Below, piece after piece: positions 26,127 to 35,125 of a stretch of 64,000 bases of DNA (the stretch's first letter is position 1; every line of letters starts with the position of its first letter). The DNA comes from Flavobacterium marginilacus (GTDB lineage: Bacteria > Bacteroidota > Bacteroidia > Flavobacteriales > Flavobacteriaceae): the NCBI RefSeq assembly GCF_026870155.1, contig NZ_CP113975.1:2108001-2172000 (forward strand), given 5' to 3'. Both the position numbers and the translations under genes were made by a program. Below the pieces are notes generated by a model. The model was not told where the DNA came from and searched no databases. It saw only the letters and a program-made list of their open reading frames with translations.

Positions 26127-28451
26127 ATGGAAAATAAATCATTTTTTACAATTCTATTTCTATTCCTCATTGTGGTCACCTATTCTCAGGAAAAAATTTC
26201 AATAACAGGAAAAGTAACCACTTCTGACGGTATAGCTGCAAAACAAATTAAACTCGTGATAGATGAACTAAAAGCAGAAACGCAATCAGACGAATATGGG
26301 CAGTATCGTTTTACTGATATTTCATTTAAACAAGAACTCAAAATGAGTTTGTACGCCAATGGAATATTAGTGCATACTGAAGCAATAAAAGTAAATTCTG
26401 GTCAAAATGAAATTAATTTTACTCTTGTAAATAAAGTGACCGAATTGAATGAGATTGTGATAAAAGGAATCGCATTCAATCGATTTATAGGAACAGAAAG
26501 TCAGGATGTAGCAAAGATTCCGTTAAAGAACACAGAAAATCCACAAGTTTATAGTGTTATCCCTAAAGAGATTATAAAATCACAAATGTTGATTGATAAC
26601 AAAGATGTGGTGAACAATGCTGCTGGTGTAGTTGCATTTAATAATCCTACAGGTGCGGTAACGGCTTGGATTAGGGGGTTTGAAACCAGAAATGCGGTTA
26701 GAAACGGAATGGCAACCCAGTTTAGAGCCGAAACTGATCCGATTAATATTGAAAGAGTTGAAGTAATTAAAGGTCCATCGGGGACATTATATGGTGCTAA
26801 TGCCGTTTCTTTTGGAGGATTAATCAATAAAGTTACCAAAACTCCAAATGATGTTCCAAAGAGTGAACTTGCTGTTTATACCGGAAGTTATGGGTTGCTT
26901 CGATTTACTTTGGATGCAAATAAACCACTTAATGAGGATAAAACAGCATTATTCAGAATCAATGCTTCCCACAGCGATCAAGATAGTTTTCAAGACATCG
27001 GATATGCAAAAAACACTACAATAGCTCCCAGTTTTTTGTATAAAATAAACGACAGATTTGAGGTGCTTGCAGAAGCAGAATTGGCAACCATTACAAGAAC
27101 GCAACAACCTTATCCGTTTTTTACTTCGGGTGTTACTTTTACCAACTTCAAAGACATGCCAATTGACTATAAAAAATATATTGGAGGAAACGATGTGGAC
27201 TCTAAAACCAATATTGCCAATTTGTTTTTAAAAGCAACGTATAAAATTTCAGATACTTGGACTTCTTCTACAAATATTAATTCGAGTAAAGGCTATGTCG
27301 ATTATAGTTATCAGCTGTATCCGAGATGGATTGATGACCATACAATTGTTAGAAATGTAGGGTTGTATAGTGCTCGTAAACTGTCGTATTTGCAATTTCA
27401 ACAAAATTTTAATGCCGACTTCAAAATTGGTTCTATAAGAAACCGATTGTTAGTAGGTGCAGATTATACTCAAAATAAAACCCAGTTAAATTTTACATGG
27501 GCCGAGTATGACCAAATCGATTTGAATACCGATTTTGCACCAATCATAAAAGCTAAAATTGATGGAATTCTTGCCACAAAAAATGCCGGGCATTGGGCTA
27601 ATACACAATCCAGTATCAGTGGTTATTTATCTGACGTGATTAATTTTACACCTAGACTTTCTGTATTGTTAAGCGCACGTATAGACCATTTTATTAACGA
27701 TCCCAGCATAGAAAGCAATGTTAAGGTTAAAGATGATTTTGAACAAACCTTTTTATCTCCTAAAATAGGAATGGTATATGAAATAGTAAAAGATAATGTT
27801 TTTGTGTTTGGTAATTATATGAACGGATTTATAAATCAAGCTCCGGTTGACCAACCTGATGGAAGTCAGTTTCGTTTGTCACCAAAAGAAGCCAATCAGA
27901 AAGAAGCAGGTGTAAAAACTGAATTTTTCAACAAAACGGTATCAGCTACTTTAAGTGTTTATGAAATTAAAATAAATAACGCTACTTGGGTTGATGATTT
28001 AGGCTTTACAAAACAAAATGGAGAGCAAAAAAGTAAAGGGTTTGAATTTGAAGTAGCCTCACAATTAACAAATAATTTTACTCTTATAGGAGGAATTGGT
28101 TATAATGAAAACAAATTTATATCCGGCGAAGCCTCTCTTATTGACAAACGTGTGGCCGGTGCTCCAAAAAACACTTATAATTTATGGGTTGATTATAAAC
28201 CTAAAGAGGGGTTTGCAAAAAATCTTAGATTCGGATTTGGAGGAAACCATGTGAGTGATGTTTTCTGGAACGCATCAAATACAATGACAATACCATCATA
28301 CACCGTAATTAACAGTGCTGTTACCTATGAAAAAGGATTATGGGGCTTTGGAGTAAAATTAAATAACCTATCCAACCAAAAATTTTGGAATAGCGACGCA
28401 CAACCACAAGCACTACGAAATGTTGTTTGTGCAATGTCATTTAAGTTTTAA
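26127..28451 (+). CDS. TonB-dependent siderophore receptor of the NIS locus
   Basis: A 774-residue outer-membrane receptor. A signal peptide ends near TYSQ, then a carboxypeptidase-like regulatory domain (~25-110), a plug with NPQVYSVIPKEI and ERVEVIKGPSGTLYGANAVS, and a 22-strand barrel ending in CAMSFKF with a terminal Phe. Plug features are those of TonB siderophore receptors (TIGR01783 type). It is the first gene of a plus-strand locus with an ATP-grasp ligase, a NIS synthetase and an exporter, so it probably takes up that siderophore. A hairpin lies just after its stop codon. Confidence 0.88.
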   Translation: MENKSFFTILFLFLIVVTYSQEKISITGKVTTSDGIAAKQIKLVIDELKAETQSDEYGQYRFTDISFKQELKMSLYANGILVHTEAIKVNSGQNEINFTLVNKVTELNEIVIKGIAFNRFIGTESQDVAKIPLKNTENPQVYSVIPKEIIKSQMLIDNKDVVNNAAGVVAFNNPTGAVTAWIRGFETRNAVRNGMATQFRAETDPINIERVEVIKGPSGTLYGANAVSFGGLINKVTKTPNDVPKSELAVYTGSYGLLRFTLDANKPLNEDKTALFRINASHSDQDSFQDIGYAKNTTIAPSFLYKINDRFEVLAEAELATITRTQQPYPFFTSGVTFTNFKDMPIDYKKYIGGNDVDSKTNIANLFLKATYKISDTWTSSTNINSSKGYVDYSYQLYPRWIDDHTIVRNVGLYSARKLSYLQFQQNFNADFKIGSIRNRLLVGADYTQNKTQLNFTWAEYDQIDLNTDFAPIIKAKIDGILATKNAGHWANTQSSISGYLSDVINFTPRLSVLLSARIDHFINDPSIESNVKVKDDFEQTFLSPKIGMVYEIVKDNVFVFGNYMNGFINQAPVDQPDGSQFRLSPKEANQKEAGVKTEFFNKTVSATLSVYEIKINNATWVDDLGFTKQNGEQKSKGFEFEVASQLTNNFTLIGGIGYNENKFISGEASLIDKRVAGAPKNTYNLWVDYKPKEGFAKNLRFGFGGNHVSDVFWNASNTMTIPSYTVINSAVTYEKGLWGFGVKLNNLSNQKFWNSDAQPQALRNVVCAMSFKF

Positions 28452-28461
28452 TACTAAAAAC

Positions 28462-28491
28462 GGAGTGTTTAAGCATTGTCTTAAACACTCC
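28462..28491 (+). terminator. Intercistronic hairpin between the receptor and the biosynthesis genes
   Basis: GGAGTGTTTAAG and CTTAAACACTCC form a perfect 12-bp stem with a 6-nt loop, followed by TAATAAAAAA rather than a T run. It lies 10 bp after the receptor stop and 20 bp before the ATP-grasp start, so it may give partial termination or protect the receptor mRNA, so that receptor and enzymes are made in unequal amounts. Confidence 0.6.
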
Positions 28492-28510
28492 TAATAAAAA
28501 ACACTAAATT

Positions 28511-29497
28511 ATGGAATTCAAAATACGCAATATTCATAGTTGGATGATCCTTCAAAAATCAAAGGAAATGCAAATAGAAAGTAAGTTTCTTATTCCCGGA
28601 GTTGAAGACTTTATCGAATTAAAAAAAGGAAAAAAACGTGTTGTAATAAACCGGGCAATTTCTCCAAGTTTAACGCACATAGCCGGTGCAATAACCGAAA
28701 ACAAAATTGCTTGTAATCATCTCCTTCAAGAAAATAACTACCCTATTCCTGCTTTTATTTTTGCCAGTGAAATTGGTGAAAAAGAATTGTTGTTTCTAGA
28801 AAAATTTGCCCCAATTGTAGTAAAACCATTTGACACCAATAAAGGTGCAGAAATACACATGAATGTCCAAAACAATAACCAGTTGGAGGAAGCTTTGAAT
28901 AATGTCAAAAAAATAAGCAGTCACGCTATTTTACAGCAACAAGCCTCTGGATTGGATTATAGGTTTTTAGTTATCGATAAAAAAGTTGTGGGAGTTCTTT
29001 GGAATGAATGGCCAAGTGTTATAGGAGATGGAATTCACACCATCGAACAATTGGTCCAATTTGAGAATAAAAAAAGAAATACCACTAAAATATTGGTTTA
29101 TGAAAAACCAACAGAGATGCTTGCTGAAATTCCAATTGAAGGCTTAAATGAGCTGTTAGGAAAATCAGACAGGAGACTTGCTGATATTTTGCCAAAAGGA
29201 GAAAAAATCTATTTAGGAAATTGCGGTAATGGCTGGACGGGTTCTGTAGCCCATGATGCAACAGATCTAGTACATCCTTCAATTAATAAAAAGGTTATTG
29301 AGTTAATAAACTTTCTGAATATAGATATTGCCGGACTTGATGTGCGTTGTGATGATATTACCAAACCTTTTGAAATCTCAGGCTTTAACATTATCGAAGT
29401 GAACACAAGACCTAGCTTAGTTGACCACGAATTTCCTTTATTTGGAAAATCCAGAAATGTAACTGAGGAATATCTGGACTATTTGTTTAAAGAATAA
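28511..29497 (+). CDS. ATP-grasp amino-acid ligase, putative siderophore assembly enzyme
   Basis: A 328-residue ATP-grasp protein of the glutathione-synthetase/cyanophycin-synthetase type. ACNHLLQENNYPIPAFIF begins the fold, APIVVKPFDTNKGAEIH is the ATP-binding loop, HAILQQQASGLDYRFLVID follows, and NIIEVNTRPSLVDHEF is the Mg-binding end. It has no N-terminal preATP domain of full length. Such enzymes join a carboxylate to an amine through an acyl phosphate. Next to a NIS synthetase it probably makes an amide or peptide building block for the siderophore; the substrates are unknown. It is 59 bp after the receptor and 44 bp before the NIS gene. Confidence 0.82.
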   Translation: MEFKIRNIHSWMILQKSKEMQIESKFLIPGVEDFIELKKGKKRVVINRAISPSLTHIAGAITENKIACNHLLQENNYPIPAFIFASEIGEKELLFLEKFAPIVVKPFDTNKGAEIHMNVQNNNQLEEALNNVKKISSHAILQQQASGLDYRFLVIDKKVVGVLWNEWPSVIGDGIHTIEQLVQFENKKRNTTKILVYEKPTEMLAEIPIEGLNELLGKSDRRLADILPKGEKIYLGNCGNGWTGSVAHDATDLVHPSINKKVIELINFLNIDIAGLDVRCDDITKPFEISGFNIIEVNTRPSLVDHEFPLFGKSRNVTEEYLDYLFKE

Positions 29498-29541
29498 CCA
29501 TTTCAAAACATTAATCCTGATAAAACGTAACAAGAAAACCA

Positions 29542-31272
29542 ATGCAAGTAAAATCAACATCCTTATTGGCTGAAAAGGAAATTATAAAACGGTTAGTAAA
29601 ATCGCTAATTAACGAGAGTAACGACCTTAATGACAGTGTTTTTTGGAAAGATTTAAGAACAAACATTAATTACTACAAAATTCCAAACACCCAAAATTTA
29701 TTGTTGGTTTCTTTAAATTATTCAGATCAAATAGAAACGAATAATAAACCCGTAGTGGAAATTGATTCCGATGGTAATTTTAAAGATATTTCTTTTGAAA
29801 AACTTTTAAGTTTCATTTTAGACCTTTGGAATGTACCCAAAGAGAAAAGGGAAGTTATTGAGAATGAAGTGAATAATTCGTATGAAAATATGAAAGCCGT
29901 TTTTGATTGGGAAAATGAAAATGTTGAGCAAATTTTAGCCGAAATTAATTCTATTTCAGGATGCTATACCTGTCAGGAACGAAACAACGGACTTTGCGTT
30001 TCGGAATCATTACCTTTTAAGGGGCATCCGATTCATGTTTGCACAAAAACAAAAGTTGGATTATCCTCAGAAGAATTATTAAAATACTGCCCCGAATTTT
30101 TTACAAATGTGCCTTTATACTTATTAGCGGTGTCATCAGACTATGTTGAACAATATGGAGATGATTCCTCTTGGGTAACATTCTTAGAAAAAGAATTAGC
30201 CATTGATATAAATTCAAATAAAATTTTCATACCAGTTCATCCCTGGCATTTTGAACACGTTATTAAAAAAGAATTTAAAAAGGAACTTGAAAGTGGAATA
30301 ATGCAAGTTATTGAGCAACAAATCTATTCCATGCCAACACTATCATTCAGAACTCTTGCCTTATGTTCTAAATATGAAAATAATTTGGGAATGCATGTAA
30401 AAGTTCCAGTAGGCATCCAAGCAACCAGCGTGTTTCGATTGTTATCAAAAAGGGATATTTATAATGGAATCATTTTTTCTGAAAAATTAGAAAAGCTTTC
30501 CCATCAACTAACTTCAGTTAACAATCAATTAGGTGTAATAGTTCCTGATTTATATGGGGTTCATTTTAAAGAAAATATTGAAAAGACAAATAAACAAGGT
30601 CCTCTTCTTTCTTTTATGTTAAGAGAAAACCCTGTTTTAATGTCACAACCTTACGAAAAATTAATAGTTGCCTCGTCACTAATTCATAAAACGCCAATAG
30701 TAAACAAACCGCTGTTAGTTCAATTTCATCAAATTTCAAAAGTTGACATAAAACTTTATGTATTTGAATTATTTAAGGTTTTTATATACCTCCCATTAGA
30801 AATTTTTTTAAAGTTCGGTATTGCTATCGATTCTCACGGACAAAATTGTATCATAAAATTTAATGCTAAAGGGATGCCAATCTCTTTAATATACCGCGAT
30901 TTAGGAAGTGTTCAAGTAGTTGATGGAGCTCCATTTGCAATTGAGAATAAAAACCTTTTAATAGATGCTCATAAAACTATTTTGCCTTTTCAGGATTGTA
31001 TTGATGAGTTTTTTCATTCACTGTATTATAATCTTATCGGAAGTTTTATTGAAGTGATCAGCTGTCATTATAAAATTCATTCTTCTGAATTGTGGGAAAT
31101 CGCAAAACAAGTTTCGATAGAAATAACGGATAGCATAGAATGTGAAAAAGATTTTAAAATCCAATTTTATAACGCTTTATTGTCAAAAACAATGCCTGTA
31201 AAATCATTATTAAGAATGCGATTAGAAGATAAAACGATATTTTCCCGAATTCCAAACCCTTTGCTGGCTTAA
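29542..31272 (+). CDS. IucA/IucC-family NIS siderophore synthetase
   Basis: A 576-residue protein with the NIS landmarks: KGHPIHVCTKTKVGLS (160-175), PVHPWHFEH (232-239), KVPVGIQATSVFRLL near 290-305 and DSHGQN near 430-435, with an FhuF-like C-terminal domain. These enzymes adenylate a citrate-like carboxylate and couple it to an amine or alcohol. A Cys pair (CYTC) near 141-144 is unusual to my eye. No ornithine or lysine hydroxylase and no acetyltransferase accompany it, so a hydroxamate is not expected from this locus alone; a carboxylate siderophore fits better. The next start is 1 bp after its stop. Confidence 0.9.
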   Translation: MQVKSTSLLAEKEIIKRLVKSLINESNDLNDSVFWKDLRTNINYYKIPNTQNLLLVSLNYSDQIETNNKPVVEIDSDGNFKDISFEKLLSFILDLWNVPKEKREVIENEVNNSYENMKAVFDWENENVEQILAEINSISGCYTCQERNNGLCVSESLPFKGHPIHVCTKTKVGLSSEELLKYCPEFFTNVPLYLLAVSSDYVEQYGDDSSWVTFLEKELAIDINSNKIFIPVHPWHFEHVIKKEFKKELESGIMQVIEQQIYSMPTLSFRTLALCSKYENNLGMHVKVPVGIQATSVFRLLSKRDIYNGIIFSEKLEKLSHQLTSVNNQLGVIVPDLYGVHFKENIEKTNKQGPLLSFMLRENPVLMSQPYEKLIVASSLIHKTPIVNKPLLVQFHQISKVDIKLYVFELFKVFIYLPLEIFLKFGIAIDSHGQNCIIKFNAKGMPISLIYRDLGSVQVVDGAPFAIENKNLLIDAHKTILPFQDCIDEFFHSLYYNLIGSFIEVISCHYKIHSSELWEIAKQVSIEITDSIECEKDFKIQFYNALLSKTMPVKSLLRMRLEDKTIFSRIPNPLLA

Positions 31273-31273
31273 A

Positions 31274-32464
31274 ATGAAAGATAAATTTTATCCAGTTTTT
31301 TTATCCTGTACTTTTTTAGGTGCTTTGGGAGAGTATATGGCACTTACTACTTTAAGTTGGTATTTGTTAGAAACCTATTCTGCCGTAGCAATAATGGGTC
31401 AAGTGCTTTCTTTTCGAGTTTTTCCTCGTTTTTTTATGGGGTTTATAGGTGGTTATTGGGCAGACATTTATGATAGAAAAAAAATGATTCTACTGGTTTA
31501 CGCAGGAATCATGTTTATGTCTTTGCTCCAAACTATCTTGGTTACTACAATTTCAAAACCACATTGGCTCCTACTGGCAATGACACTCTTTATGCGAAGC
31601 ATATTTGATGGAGCAGAGCCAAGTATTCGAAATGCAATTTTACCCGATTTAGTTAAAAAAGAAGCCATTACAAAGGCGGTCGGATTGTATGCCACTGGAT
31701 TGAATTTGGCCGCTATTTTAGCTCCCATATTAGCATCGTTTATGATGTTTAAATGGGATATTAAATATGTTTTTTGGATTGATCTATGTTTTCAAATCCC
31801 TTCGTTTATAGTACTCTTCTTTGTTCCGAAGATTAAGAATATTAAATCAGAAAATCAAAAAACATCAATTATAAAGTCATACAAAGAAGTGATTCATTTT
31901 GTATATCAATCGCCTATTCTTCTAAATTGTGTAAAAACAAGCATTCTAATGATGTTTTTACTTTTCCCATTTGGTGCAATGCTGTCTATATATGTAAAGG
32001 AGGGGTTGAACTTGGGAGTGAAAGAATTTGGAATTATTTCTGGAATTGAATCCGGAGGGGCTGTTTTGGCTGGGATTTTTTTATCAAAAATATTTGGAAG
32101 TTCCGATAAAAAAATAATCCGATGGCATCTATTGGCATTACTCTCGGGATTTATTCTGATTGCTTTTTACTTTAAACTGCCTCAGTTACTTTTTTATTTT
32201 TTAATTTTCCTTTTTGGATTTCTTACGCAATCATTTAGAAGTATGAGTCGAATTATTTTTCAAAAAAAAGCTCCAGATTTAATACGAGGAAAACTAATGT
32301 CTGTTATTATTGCCGATAGTGGTTTTGTTTCCTTGGGTTTGCTACTTTTTACTCAGTTAGCAACTAAAACAGATATTTTTTTAACAACACTTATAATGGG
32401 TATTTTAATTTGCTCAATTATGCTAGTTAAAATTTTAAAATCACAAAAGTTGGCCACCGAATAA
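31274..32464 (+). CDS. MFS transporter, likely siderophore exporter
   Basis: A 396-residue membrane protein with about eleven or twelve helices. GGYWADIYDRKKMILLVY is the MFS loop 2-3 motif, and RSIFDGAEPSIRNAILPDLVKK is typical of the EntS/MFS_3 group. Its start is 1 bp after the NIS stop, so translation is coupled. The EntS-like family and location support export of the siderophore made by the two preceding enzymes. Import of the ferric form through the inner membrane is not encoded here. Confidence 0.85.
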   Translation: MKDKFYPVFLSCTFLGALGEYMALTTLSWYLLETYSAVAIMGQVLSFRVFPRFFMGFIGGYWADIYDRKKMILLVYAGIMFMSLLQTILVTTISKPHWLLLAMTLFMRSIFDGAEPSIRNAILPDLVKKEAITKAVGLYATGLNLAAILAPILASFMMFKWDIKYVFWIDLCFQIPSFIVLFFVPKIKNIKSENQKTSIIKSYKEVIHFVYQSPILLNCVKTSILMMFLLFPFGAMLSIYVKEGLNLGVKEFGIISGIESGGAVLAGIFLSKIFGSSDKKIIRWHLLALLSGFILIAFYFKLPQLLFYFLIFLFGFLTQSFRSMSRIIFQKKAPDLIRGKLMSVIIADSGFVSLGLLLFTQLATKTDIFLTTLIMGILICSIMLVKILKSQKLATE

Positions 32465-32507
32465 CCATTAGTTCTCTAAATCTTAATAATGGAAGTTGTG
32501 GAGTGTA

Positions 32508-32661
32508 TACCTAATAGTTGCGAGTCAAAAGTTTTAAAATCAAAAGGTAGTTGCCTATATTGACTTTGTATTGTTTTTAGATACACCAAAGTGAAAATAA
32601 AAATGAGTGTCACTACAGGACTTTAAAAACTTTAAGTTATTTGACTTGCAACTTTTGGATA
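32508..32661. repeat. Imperfect inverted repeat flanking a non-coding spacer
   Basis: ATAGTTGCGAGTCAAA near 32513 and its near reverse complement around 32640-32655 (TTTGACTTGCAACTTTT) form arms of about 28 bp with several mismatches around ~95 bp of non-coding DNA. It lies between convergent genes at the end of the siderophore locus. It looks like a decayed MITE or insertion-sequence end; I see no clear target duplication. Confidence 0.4.
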
Positions 32662-32674
32662 TAAACCAACCTAT

Positions 32675-33778
32675 CTATTTGGTTTTCTTTTTATTATTTC
32701 GTCCCAACCAAATGTAGAAGCCAGTAATAGGTAAAGAAGCCCCAATAAGCACAGCCAAAAACATTGCAATCCTACCTGTTAAACCAAAAATACTTCCGAT
32801 ATGAATGTCATAATTCATACGGCTGGCTATTTCTCCACTATTGGCATTAGCATATTTGCCGTACGCTTTTACAGGGATTTCTTTAAAGGTGTACTGATTA
32901 TAATAAAAATCATCATTATCATAGCCAGATTGATTTGGATATATCGATATATTGTAAGCAGTACTGTCGGTTTCTGGAAAACTTACCGATGCCGAATGTG
33001 GATTGTTGTATTCTTTTATTTTTGATATAAAAACACTGTCTATTCCTTTTTGCTCTAAAGTTAAATTTTGTGGTTTTTTCGCAATAGGATTTGGATATTC
33101 TACTTTTTTTGCACCACCGCTGGCTAGCCAATATTCGGTATCACTTACACATTCAAAAGTCCAGACCAAGCCAGTAAGTGCTCCAAATATAACTATCCAC
33201 GAGGCATAAAATCCTAAAACATTATGCAAATCATAATTAAGTCGTTTGGGCGAAGTTCCCATTTTGACTTTGAAACGCTGTTTGCGGGCTGCTTTATTTT
33301 TTGGCCACCAAAGAACAATTCCAGTAATCAACATTACTACAAAAATAAGCGTTGACCAACGTACAATTTCGCCTCCAAATTCACCCATCCATAATTCGTA
33401 ATGTCCTTCTATAACCCATCTAAAAAAGCCATTTTCGTTATTGATAAAAGCCAAAACCTTTCCGTCGTAAGGGTTGATATAAGCAGTGTAATAATAACCA
33501 TCACCATAAAAATCGGCTGTTGCGGCTTTTTCTTTTCCTTCAAAACTGATTCTGTTTACTTTCTTTTGTGGTAATTGTTTTTGAGCAATTGTTTTGAGTT
33601 CTGAAATGCTCAAAAAGGGTTTGTCTTGCGGAATAACGTGTCTGTATGGTTGTGTTGCACTTTCTATTTCTGGCGAAAATGCCCAAACTGCTGCGGTAAT
33701 ACAGACAATAAAAACGACTATTCCTGTGGCTAGTCCGAGCCATAAGTGAATTTGTCGGGTTGCTTTTTTAAAGTTCAT
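32675..33778 (-). CDS. PepSY-domain inner membrane protein (PiuB-like)
   Basis: A 367-residue protein with about four membrane helices: IHLWLGLATGIVVFIVC at the start, WSTLIFVVMLITGIVLWWPKN, then LNYDLHNVLGFYASW and a final helix before WLGRNNKKKTK. Conserved His in IHLW, GHYELW and YDLHN suggests haem or metal contact. Such proteins are next to TonB receptors in iron-uptake operons and are thought to reduce or process ferric siderophores in the periplasm. It is the last cistron of a leftward operon that begins at 39878. A frameshifted copy is at 25480. Confidence 0.85.
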   Translation of the reverse strand: MNFKKATRQIHLWLGLATGIVVFIVCITAAVWAFSPEIESATQPYRHVIPQDKPFLSISELKTIAQKQLPQKKVNRISFEGKEKAATADFYGDGYYYTAYINPYDGKVLAFINNENGFFRWVIEGHYELWMGEFGGEIVRWSTLIFVVMLITGIVLWWPKNKAARKQRFKVKMGTSPKRLNYDLHNVLGFYASWIVIFGALTGLVWTFECVSDTEYWLASGGAKKVEYPNPIAKKPQNLTLEQKGIDSVFISKIKEYNNPHSASVSFPETDSTAYNISIYPNQSGYDNDDFYYNQYTFKEIPVKAYGKYANANSGEIASRMNYDIHIGSIFGLTGRIAMFLAVLIGASLPITGFYIWLGRNNKKKTK

Positions 33779-33794
33779 AAGGTAGTGCTACTAT

Positions 33795-35054
33795 TTAAAA
33801 ATCTATTTCGTCTATTTGTCCCATTCGAGGATTTACGGTACTGCTAAAAATACTTCCAAAAGTATAAATTAAACCAAATTCAGCCGAATAATAATTTTTG
33901 GTAGCCAATTGTTGTCCTCCTAATAAATAAACGTTGTCTTCTAGTGGTGTTTTTAGTAACGATATTTGGTCATTCACAATTTCAAATTTTCCATCAATGG
34001 TAAAGGATAGTCCTTTTGCAATTCGCAGGGACAAAAAAGTAGTAAATGTAATTCGGTTTTGGCTCCAATCATCAAAATAAGCATTGCCTTGAATAGAACT
34101 TCTGATGCTTCCCCAATTTCGGGTAACATCCGTTATAATAGCTAGCCTATTGTAGGCTCTGGTTTCGTTTTCTTTGTCATAAATGGTGGTGTCAAAGTAT
34201 TCAAAATAATTTACTCCAGCTTGATACGCCAATCGCAATTGCTTTTGAGCGTTTATAGAATACGGAAAAATATTGTACTCAATTACTGGTGCCACTCGAT
34301 AACTGTTTTTTATATTTTTGTATTCGTCCATTTGGTATTGCCCCGTTATTCCTGCTGACCAGTGATCGTTAATGCTTTTTACATACAAAGGAATGGCATT
34401 GAATTTATGGATGTTAATGGATATTTTTTTGCCGTCTAATGTATAGGAAGAGTATTTTGTTCCCTGTTGTGCGTTGAGGATAAATTTGTTCTCGTTTGTA
34501 ATGCGTAAAACCGTTAATTCTTTATTGAATTCCAGAAAAAACGAATTGGATTGTCCCTCAAAGTAGCCGTTGATACCAGGGGTAAAGTTCCAATGATTCC
34601 AAGGGTCTTTTGATTTTGTTTCGATGGCATCACTTCCTTTTTCTAAAACAGCCATTTGAGCATCAAATAATGTATGCCAAGGACTGTGATGAAAAACATA
34701 TTGCAGTCCCCGTTGTATGGTGGTACAAATATGGGTACGAATAAAATCGTCTGTAGCTCCTTGTGGAATTTCCTGTGTTAAGGTGTCATTTTTACCTTTT
34801 AGGGTGTTCATCCCTGTAAATTCCAGTGTAAGAAGCATTCCGCCAGTGGCACTTGGTTTTTCAGAAACCAGTACTTGTACATCGGCAATGGCGGCATCCC
34901 AAACAAAATTGCAGTTGCTAATAGTTTGATATAAATAATCTCGAAAGCAACGGGTTTCGGTAGTAGCACAATTGACATATACATTCGGTTTTACCTGTGC
35001 ATATCCTGATACGATAAAGAGTAATAATAAGCAATAAAGTAGCATTTTTTTCAT
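33795..35054 (-). CDS. Exported protein with predicted outer membrane barrel, function unknown
   Basis: A 419-residue protein with a signal peptide (MKKMLLYCLLLLFIVSGYAQ). Residues ~20-140 form a small domain with three cysteines (NCATTETRC, SNC). Residues ~160-419 alternate polar and aromatic strands as in outer-membrane barrels. I do not recognise the family by name. The start ATG at 35054 is chosen over one 10 codons earlier because it gives a clean signal sequence. It lies between a siderophore receptor and the PepSY gene on the same strand, so a role in iron uptake is likely. Confidence 0.7.
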   Translation of the reverse strand: MKKMLLYCLLLLFIVSGYAQVKPNVYVNCATTETRCFRDYLYQTISNCNFVWDAAIADVQVLVSEKPSATGGMLLTLEFTGMNTLKGKNDTLTQEIPQGATDDFIRTHICTTIQRGLQYVFHHSPWHTLFDAQMAVLEKGSDAIETKSKDPWNHWNFTPGINGYFEGQSNSFFLEFNKELTVLRITNENKFILNAQQGTKYSSYTLDGKKISINIHKFNAIPLYVKSINDHWSAGITGQYQMDEYKNIKNSYRVAPVIEYNIFPYSINAQKQLRLAYQAGVNYFEYFDTTIYDKENETRAYNRLAIITDVTRNWGSIRSSIQGNAYFDDWSQNRITFTTFLSLRIAKGLSFTIDGKFEIVNDQISLLKTPLEDNVYLLGGQQLATKNYYSAEFGLIYTFGSIFSSTVNPRMGQIDEIDF

Positions 35055-35079
35055 TAGTAGCAGGTTTTTGTTAAAAAGA

Positions 35080-35111
35080 AGCACCCCTTTTATAAATGAA
35101 AAAGGAGTGCT
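35080..35111 (-). terminator. Intercistronic hairpin after the receptor gene
   Basis: AGCACCCCTTTT and AAAAGGAGTGCT form a 12-bp stem with one G-U pair in the 71-bp gap between the receptor (35126) and the next gene (35054). It overlaps the first codons of the longer possible start of that gene, which supports the shorter start. Confidence 0.55.
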
Positions 35112-35125
35112 TTCTTGTAAGTATT

